A program made the translations under genes and the position numbers. The notes beneath the pieces were generated by a model, which saw only the letters and a list, made by a program, of their open reading frames with translations, was not told the origin of the DNA and ran no database searches. This document shows positions 1 through 8,390 of a stretch of DNA of 63,936 bases, piece by piece (position 1 is the stretch's first letter; each line of letters begins with the position of its first letter). Source of the DNA: an uncultured Roseiflexaceae bacterium (GTDB lineage Bacteria > Chloroflexota > Chloroflexia > Chloroflexales > Roseiflexaceae); contig CALJIC010000070.1 in NCBI GenBank assembly GCA_937974195.1, positions 1 through 63,936 on the forward strand, in the 5' to 3' direction.

Positions 1-246
1 GCGCCAGGGCCTGCGGCCCTGGACCCGCAAGAGAACGCGTACGCCGCTCGTTTGCTCGTTGTCATGCCTCAGCACACGGCCGCACGTCCTAACCGCATTG
101 CCTGTTGCGCTGCAGCCCACCAGCCGCTCATCACAACCACACTGGTCGTTGCAGCGCATCAGTCTGTGCCTGGGAAACGGGCATCGGTGCACGTGGGCAT
201 GACAACGGGCGCGCTACGGGAGATGGTGCCGCTTGCGGGGATGGTT
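1..246. repeat. Long intergenic repeat, left copy (core in orientation A)
   Basis: Bases 1-68 and 201-245 match 63735-63802 and 63892-63936 in the same orientation with few differences. The core between them (about 58-207) matches the core of the other copy only after reverse complementation. The core is bounded by GTTGTCATGCC on the left and GGCATGACAAC on the right, which are inverted repeats of each other. This copy also has about 40 extra bases (about 75-118) that the right copy lacks. No protein is encoded. Confidence 0.8.
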
Positions 247-392
247 CGGAAGGGGCTGCACAGCCCCTTCCGGCGGGGGAGAGCGCGAGAGGGGTCGCAA
301 CCCCTCTCGCCTCAAGCACGCTCTGACCGCTCCGCGTACCTCCTGTTGATGATGGGTGTGGGCGCGGCGGCTTCGCTGCGATGCCCACACCC
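247..392. repeat. Three consecutive strong hairpins
   Basis: 247-272 is a perfect palindrome with 12-base arms (CGGAAGGGGCTG / CAGCCCCTTCCG) and a 2-base loop. 285-310 has 11-base arms (GCGAGAGGGGT / ACCCCTCTCGC). 354-392 has 10-base arms (GGGTGTGGGC / GCCCACACCC). None is followed by a clear T-tract. They belong to the hairpin-rich modules found in many intergenic regions of this window, and they lie just upstream of the beta-mannosidase promoter. Confidence 0.7.
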
Positions 393-414
393 ACTTCTCC
401 TTCGCCGCCGAGTG

Positions 415-423
415 TGCTACACT
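415..423 (+). promoter_or_regulatory. Candidate extended -10 promoter for the beta-mannosidase
   Basis: TG-C-TACACT forms an extended -10 element. The predicted start of transcription is near 430, which leaves a leader of about 47 bases to the ATG at 477. The -35 region (395-400) is poor. The site argues against the upstream in-frame ATG at 381. Confidence 0.4.
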
Positions 424-476
424 TGCCCCGCTCTTCGCTGGCGTCTGCGCGCAGACGGCATGTCTTCGAGGTGCTC

Positions 477-2966
477 ATGCGACAGCTTCTGCTCTCCTCC
501 GGCTGGCAGCTCAAGCAGCGCGCTCCGGGCGCTGCGCTGGACGACGCCTTCGCTGAGGATGCCGGCTGGATCACGGCGACGGTGCCGGGCAATGTCCACA
601 CCGATCTGATCGCCGCGGGCCTGCTCCCCGACCCGTTCGACGGCATGAACGAGCGCGCGGCCCAGTGGGTCGGCGAGTGCGACTGGCTCTACCGCTGCGA
701 CTTCGAGCTGCCGGAGGGCTTCGCCGACGCGCGTGCGGTCGCGCTGTGCTGCGACGGGCTGGATACCTTCGCCACGGTCTGGCTGAACGGCCAGCAGGTG
801 ATCGTGACCGACAATATGTTCGTCCCGCAGCGCGCCGAGGTGCGGGCGCTGCTGCGGCCGGGCCGCAACCAGCTGCGCGTGCTGTTTGAGTCCGCGCTGC
901 TCCGCGGGCGCGAGCGCGAGGCCGAGCACGGCGTGCTGGCGTGCTGGAACGGCGAGCCCAGCCGGCTGTACGTGCGCAAGGCCCAGTACCACTACGGCTG
1001 GGACTGGGGGCCGACGCTGCTCACCGCCGGGCCGTGGCGGCCGGTGCGCCTCGAGGCGTACGACGCGCGGATCGCGGACGTTGAGTGCCCGGCGGAGGTG
1101 TCCGAGGACCTGCAGCACGCCCGGGTGCCGGTGGCGGTGAGCCTGGAGGTCGGCGGGGACGACGCGGACCCGACGCAGGCGGCGCAGCTTCTGGACGCCC
1201 TGGCGGTGCGGATCGAACTGCTCGACCCGGACGGCGCGGCTGTGGGCGGGGCGCTGCTGCCCGCCGCCGGCGGCAGCGCGCACACCGAGATCGCCGTCGG
1301 CGCGCCGCGGCTCTGGTGGCCGGCGGGCTACGGCGATCAGCCGCTCTACCGCCTGTCGGTGAGCCTGGAGCGCGGCGGCGAGGTGCTCGACCGGCGCGAG
1401 CTGCGGCTCGGGCTGCGGCGGCTGCGGCTCGTGCAGGAGCCGCTGGAGGGCGAGCCGGGCACAACCTTCCTCTTCGAGGTCAACAACACGCCGATCTTCT
1501 GCGGCGGGGCCAACTGGATCCCAGCCGACTCGTTCACCCCGCGCATCCCGCCCGAGCGCTACCGCGCGCTGCTGCGCGCGGCCGTCGACATGAACATGGT
1601 GATGGTGCGGGTCTGGGGCGGCGGCATCTACGAGGACGAGGTCTTCTACGACACCTGCGACGAGCTGGGGCTGCTGGTGTGGCAGGACTTCATGTTCGCC
1701 TGCGGCATCTACCCGGCGCAGCCCTGGTTCCAGGAGAGCGTGCGCGCCGAGGCTGAGGCGCAGGTGCGGCGGCTTCGCCACCACGCCTGCATCGCGCTGT
1801 GGTGCGGCAACAACGAGGACTACCAGATCGCCCGCTCGCGCGGGGTGTACGCCGGGCCGCACGAGCCGCCCGACGCGGGCTCGCCCTTCCCGGCGCGGGT
1901 GATCTACGAGCGGCTGCTGCCCGAGGTCTGCGCGCGGCTCGACCCGACGCGCGCCTACTGGCCGGGCAGCCCCTTCGGCGGCGATGACCCCGACGACCCG
2001 ACGGTCGGCGACCGGCACGCGTGGGCGGTCTGGCAGCTGGCCGACTACCACGACTACCCGCAGCACATCGGCCGCTTCGTCTCCGAGTTCGGCATGGCGG
2101 CCGCCCCGGACGTCGCGACGGTCGCGGCCTTCGCCAGGCCGGAGGAGCGCCACCCGTGGAGCCGGACGTTCGAGCACCACAACAAGGCCGCCGACGGGCC
2201 GCGCCGGCTGGCGGCCTACCTGAGCGATAACCTGCCGCTGCCGAGCGACCTGGAGGGGTATGTCTACGCGACCCAACTGGTGCAGGCCGAGGCGCTGGCG
2301 ACGGCCTACCGCAGCTGGCGCCGCCGCTGGGGCGGGCCGGGGCGCTACGCGGCGGCGGGGGCGCTCGTCTGGCAGTTGGACGACTGCTGGCCGGTGACGA
2401 GCTGGGCGATCATCGACTACTACCTGCGCAAGAAGCCGGCCTGCTACGTGATCCGGCGCTGCCTCGCGCCGCTGGCGCTCGGGCTGGCGCGCGCCGGCGA
2501 CGGCGTGGATGTGTGGGCGGTGAACGGCACGCTGCGCGAGGTGGCGGCGCAGCTGGAGCTGCGCACCTGGACGCTGACCGGCGAGCCGGTGGCGGTGGAG
2601 CGCGCGAGCATCACCCTTGCGCCGAACCGGGCGACTGAGCTCGGCTCGTTCGGCTTCGACCCCGGCGGCGCGCTGGTGATCGACGCGCGGCTGCGCGTCG
2701 GCGACGAGGTTGTGGCGCGCCAGGCGCTCTGGCCCGAGCCGTTCAAGTACTACCTGCTGCCCGACCCGCTGATCGTCGTCGAGCTGGACGGGCCGGAGAC
2801 GGTGCGGCTGCGCTCGGTGCGGCCGGCGAAGGGGGTGCTGCTCACAGCCGGCGACGGCGTGGAGTGGAGCGACAACATGCTCGACCTGATGCCCGACGAT
2901 GTGCAGACCGTCACGGCGCGCGGCCTCGGCGAGCGCCCGGTGCAGGTGCGCTGGCTCGGGATGTAG
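477..2966 (+). CDS. Beta-mannosidase, glycoside hydrolase family 2
   Basis: Predicted to hydrolyse terminal beta-D-mannose residues from manno-oligosaccharides (EC 3.2.1.25 by family). At 829 residues it has the usual length of GH2 mannosidases. Visible signatures are a jelly-roll sugar-binding N-terminus, YGWDWGPTLL near residue 175, GGANWIPAD and RVWGGGIYE in the barrel, WCGNNEDY near 443 with the acid/base Glu, and SEFGM near 535 with the nucleophile Glu. No signal peptide is apparent, so it is probably cytoplasmic. The frame is open from 381, but the ATG at 477 was chosen because homologues begin with this MRQLLLSSGWQL-type sequence and a -10-like element lies at 415-423. It appears to be a single-gene unit. 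Confidence 0.9.
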   Translation: MRQLLLSSGWQLKQRAPGAALDDAFAEDAGWITATVPGNVHTDLIAAGLLPDPFDGMNERAAQWVGECDWLYRCDFELPEGFADARAVALCCDGLDTFATVWLNGQQVIVTDNMFVPQRAEVRALLRPGRNQLRVLFESALLRGREREAEHGVLACWNGEPSRLYVRKAQYHYGWDWGPTLLTAGPWRPVRLEAYDARIADVECPAEVSEDLQHARVPVAVSLEVGGDDADPTQAAQLLDALAVRIELLDPDGAAVGGALLPAAGGSAHTEIAVGAPRLWWPAGYGDQPLYRLSVSLERGGEVLDRRELRLGLRRLRLVQEPLEGEPGTTFLFEVNNTPIFCGGANWIPADSFTPRIPPERYRALLRAAVDMNMVMVRVWGGGIYEDEVFYDTCDELGLLVWQDFMFACGIYPAQPWFQESVRAEAEAQVRRLRHHACIALWCGNNEDYQIARSRGVYAGPHEPPDAGSPFPARVIYERLLPEVCARLDPTRAYWPGSPFGGDDPDDPTVGDRHAWAVWQLADYHDYPQHIGRFVSEFGMAAAPDVATVAAFARPEERHPWSRTFEHHNKAADGPRRLAAYLSDNLPLPSDLEGYVYATQLVQAEALATAYRSWRRRWGGPGRYAAAGALVWQLDDCWPVTSWAIIDYYLRKKPACYVIRRCLAPLALGLARAGDGVDVWAVNGTLREVAAQLELRTWTLTGEPVAVERASITLAPNRATELGSFGFDPGGALVIDARLRVGDEVVARQALWPEPFKYYLLPDPLIVVELDGPETVRLRSVRPAKGVLLTAGDGVEWSDNMLDLMPDDVQTVTARGLGERPVQVRWLGM

Positions 2967-3003
2967 CGGGAGGCCCTCCGGGCCGCGCAAACACTTCTCT
3001 AAC

Positions 3004-3033
3004 TTGCCTGCCGCGCCAGTCGCAGTGTATGAT
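3004..3033 (+). promoter_or_regulatory. htpG promoter
   Basis: TTGCCT (3004-3009), an 18-base spacer and TATGAT (3028-3033, 5/6 to consensus) resemble a housekeeping-sigma promoter. The predicted start near 3040 falls inside the CIRCE-like operator that follows. Confidence 0.55.
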
Positions 3034-3034
3034 A

Positions 3035-3061
3035 TTAGCACTGTTGAGAAGAGACTGCTAA
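3035..3061 (+). promoter_or_regulatory. CIRCE-like operator (putative HrcA site)
   Basis: TTAGCACTG, nine bases, GACTGCTAA. This matches the CIRCE consensus TTAGCACTC-N9-GAGTGCTAA at 16 of 18 arm positions with the canonical 9-base spacing. It lies immediately downstream of the -10 box of htpG, where a bound repressor would block transcription. HrcA control is inferred, since hrcA is not in the window. Confidence 0.75.
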
Positions 3062-3203
3062 GTGGCACGAGTGACGCGGTGGCCGCATCCCCGCGCGCTT
3101 TCTCCGCGGAGCGCTTGCGCGGGCGACTGCGGGGCGACCGCGTGCATCGTGTCAAAGAAGAGAGGGCTTGCCCTTTCACTGAAGCTGGCTGGAGGCGACA
3201 TCA

Positions 3204-5099
3204 ATGTCTGTGGACACCGAGCAGGCGACGGAGCAGACGCCGGTGCCGTTCCGCGCCGAGGTCAAGCAGCTGCTGAACATCCTCGCTCACTCGCTCTACA
3301 CCGACCGCGAGATCTTCCTGCGCGAGCTGATCTCGAACGCCTCCGACGCGCTGCACCGCGTCCAGTTCGAGATGCTCACCAACCGCGAGGTCCGCGATCC
3401 GGAGATCGAGCTGGAGGTGCGCATCACCACCGACGAGAGCGCGCGGACGATCACGATCGCCGACACCGGCATCGGCATGACCCGCGACGAGCTGATCGAG
3501 AACCTCGGCACGATCGCCCAGTCGGGCACGCGGGCGCTGATCGAGCGCCTCGAGGCCGCCCAGCGCAGCAACATCATCGGCCAGTTCGGGGTCGGCTTCT
3601 ACTCGGCGTTCGTCGTGGCCGAGGAGGTCACGGTGATCTCGCAGTCCTACCGGCCCGACGCCGAGGCGGCGGAGTGGCGCTCGCGGGGCGGCGAGACCTT
3701 CACCATCGGCCCGGCCGAGCGCGCGACGCGCGGCACGACGATCATCCTCAAGCTGAAGGAGGAGGCCGCCGAGTTCGCCCAGCCCTGGCGGCTGAAGCAG
3801 ATCATCAAGCGCCACTCGAACTACGTGGCCTTCCCGGTCTACGTGGGCGACGAGCGCGCCAACGAGTCCCAGGCGCTGTGGCGCAAGCAGCCGCGCACGG
3901 TGGAGGAGAAGGAGTACGAGGAGTTCTACCGCCAGCTGACCTTCGACTACGAGACGCCGCTGCTGCACCTGCACCTCTCCACCGACGCGCCGGTCGACCT
4001 GCACGCGGTGCTGTTCGTCCCGGCCCGGCGCGAGCGCGGCCTGATCGAGCGCCGCACCGAGGGCAAGATCCAGCTCTACTCGCGCAAGGTGCTGATCCAG
4101 GAGGAGGCGAAGGACCTGCTGCCGAGCTACTTCCGCTTCGTCGAGGGCGTGGTGGACAGCGAGGACCTGCCGCTGAACGTCTCGCGCGAGATGGTGCAGA
4201 ACGTCGGCACCAAGAACGACTCCTCGCCGGTGCTCCAGCGCATCAAGAAGTCGCTCACCGGCCGGCTGACGAAGGAGCTGGCCGAGCTGGCCACCAAGGA
4301 CCCCGAGAAGTACAAGACGTTCTGGAGCGAGTTCGGCCTGTTCATCAAGGAGGGCATCGCCACCGAGTACGCCGCCCGCGATGACCTGCTGCCGCTGCTG
4401 CGCTTCTACAGCACGAAGTCCGGCGACGAGCTGACCACACTGGCCGACTACAAGAGCCGCATGGTCGAGGGCCAGAAGGAGATCTACTACATTCTGGCGA
4501 ACGACCTGGCCAGCGCGCGGCGCAGCCCGCACCTGGACGCGCTCGAGGCGCGCGGCATCGAGGCGCTGCTGCTGGTGGACGTGATGGACAGCTTCATGCT
4601 CACCGGCCTGCGCGAGTACGAGGGGCTGAAGCTGCGCAACGCCGACGACAGCAACCTCGAGCTGCCGGGCAGCGCCGAGGCGCCCGAGGCGCAGGTGAGC
4701 GACGATCAGTTCGCCAGGATCGTCACCCGGGTGAAGGAGGTGCTCGGCGAGCGGATCACCGCCGTGCGCGCCTCGAACGTGCTGCGCAACAACCCGCTGC
4801 GGCTGGTCTCGCCCGATGACGCCGCGAACCGCGAGATGGCGCGCATCCAGCGCCTCGTGGACCGCGACTACAAGGTGCCGCCGAAAATCGTGGAGATCAA
4901 CCGCGGCCACCCGCTGATCGCCAACCTGGCGAAGCTGATCGAGAGCGGCGCGGACGACGCGCTGGCGAACGCGCTGATCGAGCAGCTCTACGACAGCGCG
5001 CTGCTGCTCGAGGGCCTGCACCCCAACCCGGCCGATATGGTCGGGCGCATCCAGCAGCTGATGGAGGCGGCGGCCCGCGGCGTGAGCGCCGAGCGCTGA
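3204..5099 (+). CDS. htpG: Molecular chaperone HtpG (Hsp90 family)
   Basis: ATP-dependent cytosolic chaperone of 631 residues, the normal size of bacterial Hsp90. The GHKL ATPase motifs are present: ELISNASDAL near residue 40 (catalytic Glu and Asn), DTGIGM near 86 and GQFGVGFYSAF near 126. The middle and C-terminal dimerisation domains follow. The ATG at 3204 has GGAGG nine bases upstream. The leader of about 160 bases carries a CIRCE-like operator at its start and a long imperfect GC-rich hairpin (about 3073-3150). The gene is monocistronic. Heat-shock control through HrcA is the likely regulation. Confidence 0.96.
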   Translation: MSVDTEQATEQTPVPFRAEVKQLLNILAHSLYTDREIFLRELISNASDALHRVQFEMLTNREVRDPEIELEVRITTDESARTITIADTGIGMTRDELIENLGTIAQSGTRALIERLEAAQRSNIIGQFGVGFYSAFVVAEEVTVISQSYRPDAEAAEWRSRGGETFTIGPAERATRGTTIILKLKEEAAEFAQPWRLKQIIKRHSNYVAFPVYVGDERANESQALWRKQPRTVEEKEYEEFYRQLTFDYETPLLHLHLSTDAPVDLHAVLFVPARRERGLIERRTEGKIQLYSRKVLIQEEAKDLLPSYFRFVEGVVDSEDLPLNVSREMVQNVGTKNDSSPVLQRIKKSLTGRLTKELAELATKDPEKYKTFWSEFGLFIKEGIATEYAARDDLLPLLRFYSTKSGDELTTLADYKSRMVEGQKEIYYILANDLASARRSPHLDALEARGIEALLLVDVMDSFMLTGLREYEGLKLRNADDSNLELPGSAEAPEAQVSDDQFARIVTRVKEVLGERITAVRASNVLRNNPLRLVSPDDAANREMARIQRLVDRDYKVPPKIVEINRGHPLIANLAKLIESGADDALANALIEQLYDSALLLEGLHPNPADMVGRIQQLMEAAARGVSAER

Positions 5100-5114
5100 G
5101 CGGCGGGGATCGGG

Positions 5115-5170
5115 AGACCCTGAGGAGGCGCCGCCTCCCCAAACCCCTCTGAACGGTGCGGGGCGAGGCC
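5115..5170. repeat. Intergenic hairpin module (GGAGGC..GCCTCC..AAACCCCTC type)
   Basis: GGAGGCGCCGCCTCC is a self-complementary block followed by CCAAACCCCTCTGAACGGTGCGG. The arrangement is echoed near 15825-15860 and 23881-23925, so it looks like a dispersed repeat family. Confidence 0.5.
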
Positions 5171-5251
5171 GCCGCGTGTGTCGTATCGGTCGAGAGCCGC
5201 GGGAGCGAGGCCCTTCGCCCCGCCGGCTTTCGCTCGCACCCCCTCGGCGCC

Positions 5252-5824
5252 ATGAGAGAGGTAGCGCATAGTCGAACGACTGGCTGGCTCGCCGCCCTGG
5301 CGCTCGCGCTGTGTGCGCTGCTGTGCGCCGCCAGCGTCTGGTTCGGCCCGGTCGGCGTGGCGCCGAAGCTCGCCCTGGCGAGAGCCAGCTGGGACGCGCG
5401 CGCCCCGCGCCACTACACGATGACCGCGCGCTGGACCTACGGCACGATCGTCAACGGCCCGTGGACGATCGAGGTGCGCGACGACCGCGTGGTGTCCGGG
5501 TACCACGCGCGCACCGGGCAGCCGCTGACCCGCGGCGAGCTGCTGCTGGCCGAGCGCAACCTCACCGTCTCCGCGCTGTTCGGGGCGCTGGCCCGCGAGC
5601 TGCGCCCGACGGCCGCGAACTCGCCGCGCACCATGCTCGCCCGCGCGCTGGCCCGCATCACCCCGCGCGCCCGCGACCTGGTCGACCGCTGCGCCTCGCG
5701 GCTCCCCACCGTCGAGTACCACCCGACGCTCGGCTACCCGACCGGTATCACCGTCCACGGCTCCCCGTGCTACCGGGCGAGCGAGTGGACGGTGCTAGTG
5801 CTCGATCTCACGCCGCTCCCGTGA
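5252..5824 (+). CDS. Membrane-anchored or secreted small protein, DUF6174-like
   Basis: 190 residues with an N-terminal hydrophobic segment (about residues 11-32) that could be a signal anchor or signal peptide. The remainder resembles DUF6174 proteins in layout: a Y-T-M/F-T strand near the start, WTIEVRDDRVVSG, and near the C-terminus VEYHPTLGYPTGITVHG. Function is unknown, and export is inferred. The frame is open from 5156, but the ATG at 5252 immediately precedes the hydrophobic segment. No strong ribosome-binding site is seen. It converges on glgA across a strong hairpin. Confidence 0.65.
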   Translation: MREVAHSRTTGWLAALALALCALLCAASVWFGPVGVAPKLALARASWDARAPRHYTMTARWTYGTIVNGPWTIEVRDDRVVSGYHARTGQPLTRGELLLAERNLTVSALFGALARELRPTAANSPRTMLARALARITPRARDLVDRCASRLPTVEYHPTLGYPTGITVHGSPCYRASEWTVLVLDLTPLP

Positions 5825-5830
5825 GTCGAA

Positions 5831-5869
5831 CAGGGCCTACGCGGTTCGGCCCGAACCACGTAGGCCCTG
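5831..5869. terminator. Bidirectional hairpin between convergent genes
   Basis: CAGGGCCTACG pairs with CGTAGGCCCTG (11 bases), and the stem continues with GGTTCGG/CCGAACC, giving a nearly uninterrupted 39-base hairpin. There is no T-tract. It lies between the DUF6174-like gene and glgA, which converge here. Confidence 0.6.
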
Positions 5870-5922
5870 CGGGAAAGCGAAGCCTTCCTACCCCCACCGC
5901 GGACGCGGGGCGAAGCCCGCCG

Positions 5923-7392
5923 CTATCCCTTGACGGCGATCGCGCGGCGGTAGAGCTGCACGTAGGCGTCCGCGCTGCGCTCCCACGAGTAGTCCTGCGC
6001 CATGGCCTGCTTGATCATCGCGCGCATGTGGTGCGGGCGGTCGAAGTAGGTGCTCACGGCCCAGCCGACGGTGTAGTAGATCGCGTGGGCGCTCGGCTCG
6101 TAGAACTTGAAGCCCGTCCCCGTGCCGGTGGCCTCGTCGTACTGCTGCACCGTGTCCTCCAGGCCGCCGGTGCCGCGCACGATCGGCAGGGTGCCGTACT
6201 TGAGCGAGTACATCTGGTTGAGGCCGCACGGCTCGTAGCGCGAGGGCATGATGAAGAAGTCCGAGCCGGCCTCGATCCAGTGCGCCAGCTCGTCGCTGTA
6301 GCCGATGTAGCTGCCGACCCGGCCCGGGTAGCGGGCCGGCAGCCCGCCGTAGTACGCCTCCAGCTCCTTCTCGCCCGAGCCGAGCACGGCGAACTGCACG
6401 TGCATGTTGGCGAGGATGGGCTCGATCGCCTGCGCCAGCAGGTCGAGGCCCTTCTGCTCCACCAGCCGGCTCACGACCCCGATCAGCGGCGCGTCCACCG
6501 CGTCGAGGCCGAGCCGCCGCTGCAGCTCGCGCTTGCAGATCGCCTTGCCCTCCAGCCGCTCGGCGTCGTAGCGCGCGGGGATCTGCTGGTCGGTCGCCGG
6601 GTCCCACTGCGAGTAGTCGACGCCGTTCAGGATGCCGACGTAGCGGTCGCCCTTGTCGTTGAGGTAGGGAGCGAGCCCGTAGCCGAGCTCAGGCGTGCGC
6701 GTCTCGTTCGCGTAGGTCGGGCTGACGGTGTTGACCATATCGGCGTACTGGATGCCGCCCTTGAGGAAGTTGATCCGCCCGTGGTCCTCGAACTTGTCCG
6801 GGGTGAAGTTGCTCCACTGGAGGCCCAGGTAGTCCATGTGCTCGGCGCCGTAGATCCCCTGGTAGGCGATGTTGTGGATGGTGAGCACGCTGGCCGCGCG
6901 GCCCAGCACCGGGTCGTCCCAGTGCCAGATCTTCAGGTAGGCCGCCGCCAGCGCCGTGTGCCAGTCGTGGACGTGGACGATATCGGGGCGGAAGCCGATA
7001 TCCTTGCAGAGCTGCAGCCCGGCGCGGGTGAGGAAGCCGAAGCGGCGCGGGTTGTCGGCGTAGTCGTTGAACGCGGCGTCGTGGTACAGCCCGGGGCGGC
7101 TGAAGTACTCGTGGAACTCGATGAAGTAGACCGGCACGCCCGCGCGGGTGGTCATGTGCACCCGGCACCACTCCTGGGTGTTGCCCATCCAGACGCCCAT
7201 CGAGTCGAGGTAGGGGTTGAGGCCGTGGCGCACGTAGTCGATCTGCTCGTACTTGGGCATCACGACGATCACCTCGTGGCCCATGGCGCGAAGGACCTGG
7301 GGCAGCGCGCCGACGACATCGGCGAGGCCGCCGGTCTTGGCGAACGGGACGCACTCGGAGGCGATCATCACGATCCTGAGCTGCTCGTTCAC
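5923..7392 (-). CDS. glgA: Glycogen synthase, GT5 family
   Basis: Transfers glucose from ADP-glucose (or UDP-glucose) to the growing alpha-1,4-glucan. 489 residues, the normal length for bacterial GlgA. The ADP-glucose-binding KTGGLADV motif is at residues 19-26. The GT-B C-terminal half has ILNGVDYSQWDP and the sugar-nucleotide E-x7-E region around SRYEPCGLNQ (near residue 384). GTG is used as start codon, preceded by AGAGGGAG. A TATAAT -10 box lies 36-41 bases upstream. No other glycogen gene is adjacent. Confidence 0.93.
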   Translation of the reverse strand: MNEQLRIVMIASECVPFAKTGGLADVVGALPQVLRAMGHEVIVVMPKYEQIDYVRHGLNPYLDSMGVWMGNTQEWCRVHMTTRAGVPVYFIEFHEYFSRPGLYHDAAFNDYADNPRRFGFLTRAGLQLCKDIGFRPDIVHVHDWHTALAAAYLKIWHWDDPVLGRAASVLTIHNIAYQGIYGAEHMDYLGLQWSNFTPDKFEDHGRINFLKGGIQYADMVNTVSPTYANETRTPELGYGLAPYLNDKGDRYVGILNGVDYSQWDPATDQQIPARYDAERLEGKAICKRELQRRLGLDAVDAPLIGVVSRLVEQKGLDLLAQAIEPILANMHVQFAVLGSGEKELEAYYGGLPARYPGRVGSYIGYSDELAHWIEAGSDFFIMPSRYEPCGLNQMYSLKYGTLPIVRGTGGLEDTVQQYDEATGTGTGFKFYEPSAHAIYYTVGWAVSTYFDRPHHMRAMIKQAMAQDYSWERSADAYVQLYRRAIAVKG

Positions 7393-7427
7393 TTGCTCCC
7401 TCTCTGTCAGCGGCGTGTACTACTGGG

Positions 7428-7433
7428 ATTATA
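7428..7433 (-). promoter_or_regulatory. glgA -10 box
   Basis: A perfect TATAAT on the minus strand about 36 bases upstream of the GTG start. No convincing -35 hexamer is seen 16-18 bases further upstream. Confidence 0.4.
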
Positions 7434-7466
7434 CACACGCCCCGAAGGAGGCATGCGAGGGGCGGA

Positions 7467-7600
7467 GGCGCAGCTCCCACGTTCCGGCACCGTGCAGGAA
7501 CGCTTCGCTCACGGTCTGACGGAGGGGTGCGAGAAGCGAAGGCACGGCTCCCTCGTTCCGGCGCCGTGCGGGGCGCTTCGCCTCACGCTCTGACGGAGGG
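7467..7600. repeat. Imperfect direct repeat of about 60 bases
   Basis: 7467-7526 and 7541-7600 are near-identical 60-base units. Both contain a GTTCCGGC-CCGTGC block and end in CTCTGACGGAGGG or GTCTGACGGAGGG. They are separated by 14 bases. They sit between glgA and an AT-richer stretch. Confidence 0.65.
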
Positions 7601-8340
7601 ATACTCGGTAAAGATTAGGATCTTTGTATAATCTTGTAAAGCTCCGGGCGGAGAGGGCTAGTGGTGGTCGGAGGCCGGTGATCTGCGCCAGTTCAGCTTT
7701 TCGGAAGTCCAGCTCCTTGGGCTTGCTCAGGCTGGTTACCCAACTCGATTGAATCATACACACTAGGGCGGCCAAGTCGTGTAGCAATCCTTTTCCTCGA
7801 GTCAATACGCGATTATCGAACCGGACAACGTATTTCGACCATTGCTCAGCCCACAAACAATTGGGTCTTCCCGGTGTATCACAATAATCAACTTGTCGCC
7901 GTAGTACCATTGCAAGAGTGATTCTGTTAATTCGCGGGAACGATGAGAGCATGGCTTTGTTCTATCAGGGGCACCAACTTTCTACCAGAGAGCGTTTGCA
8001 CCTGTAATAAACAGAGAAGTTCCGGCTGAAATGATGATGTCGGCACTATTAGGTGCTGTAAATAAACATGAAATGTAGATTTCTCTTGGTTTGGCGGTGC
8101 TAGCAATGCCGACGACGCCGTCAACGCCGTAGGGGCGCAGCGCGCAGCGCCCCCGGCATCGCCCGCCGCGCGTCGCGCCGCGGTCGTTGGGCGCGCCGCT
8201 GTCCGCGCTGATACGGCCTTCGCCCAGGAGCTCACGGGCCGCCTGGAACGCTGCTCGCTCCACAAAAAGGCGTGGAGGGCCGGGGTTGCCTCCGCGACCC
8301 TTGCCTGGAGGCGCGGCGCCTCCGAGAAGCGACGCGGGCA
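7601..8340. other. Non-coding stretch with an AT-rich island
   Basis: About 7600-8100 is visibly richer in A and T than everything around it. Its open frames (for example minus 7509-7952) have no recognisable protein pattern and no ribosome-binding site. 8240-8340 returns to the hairpin-rich GC style of other spacers. It may be the remains of a transferred element, but no terminal repeat or transposase was recognised. Confidence 0.4.
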
Positions 8341-8348
8341 ATTGTATG

Positions 8349-8354
8349 TATACT
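8349..8354 (+). promoter_or_regulatory. Candidate -10 box for the MFS exporter
   Basis: TATACT about 36 bases before the ATG at 8391. The -35 region is not convincing. Confidence 0.3.
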
Positions 8355-8390
8355 GTACCCGCTGAAGCTCGTATCACAGAAAGCGATCCA

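Noticed and set aside
417..3179. Long open frames (600-1170 residues) antisense to most large genes, for example opposite the beta-mannosidase, htpG, the histidine kinase, lon and the subtilase
   Set aside because: They are Arg/Ala/Gly/His-rich products expected from high-GC coding strands read in reverse. They have no ribosome-binding site or domain pattern, while the opposite strand encodes recognisable proteins.
7509..8265. Two overlapping minus-strand frames in the AT-rich island
   Set aside because: No ribosome-binding site, no recognisable motif, and they run into the duplicated repeat. I treat the region as non-coding.
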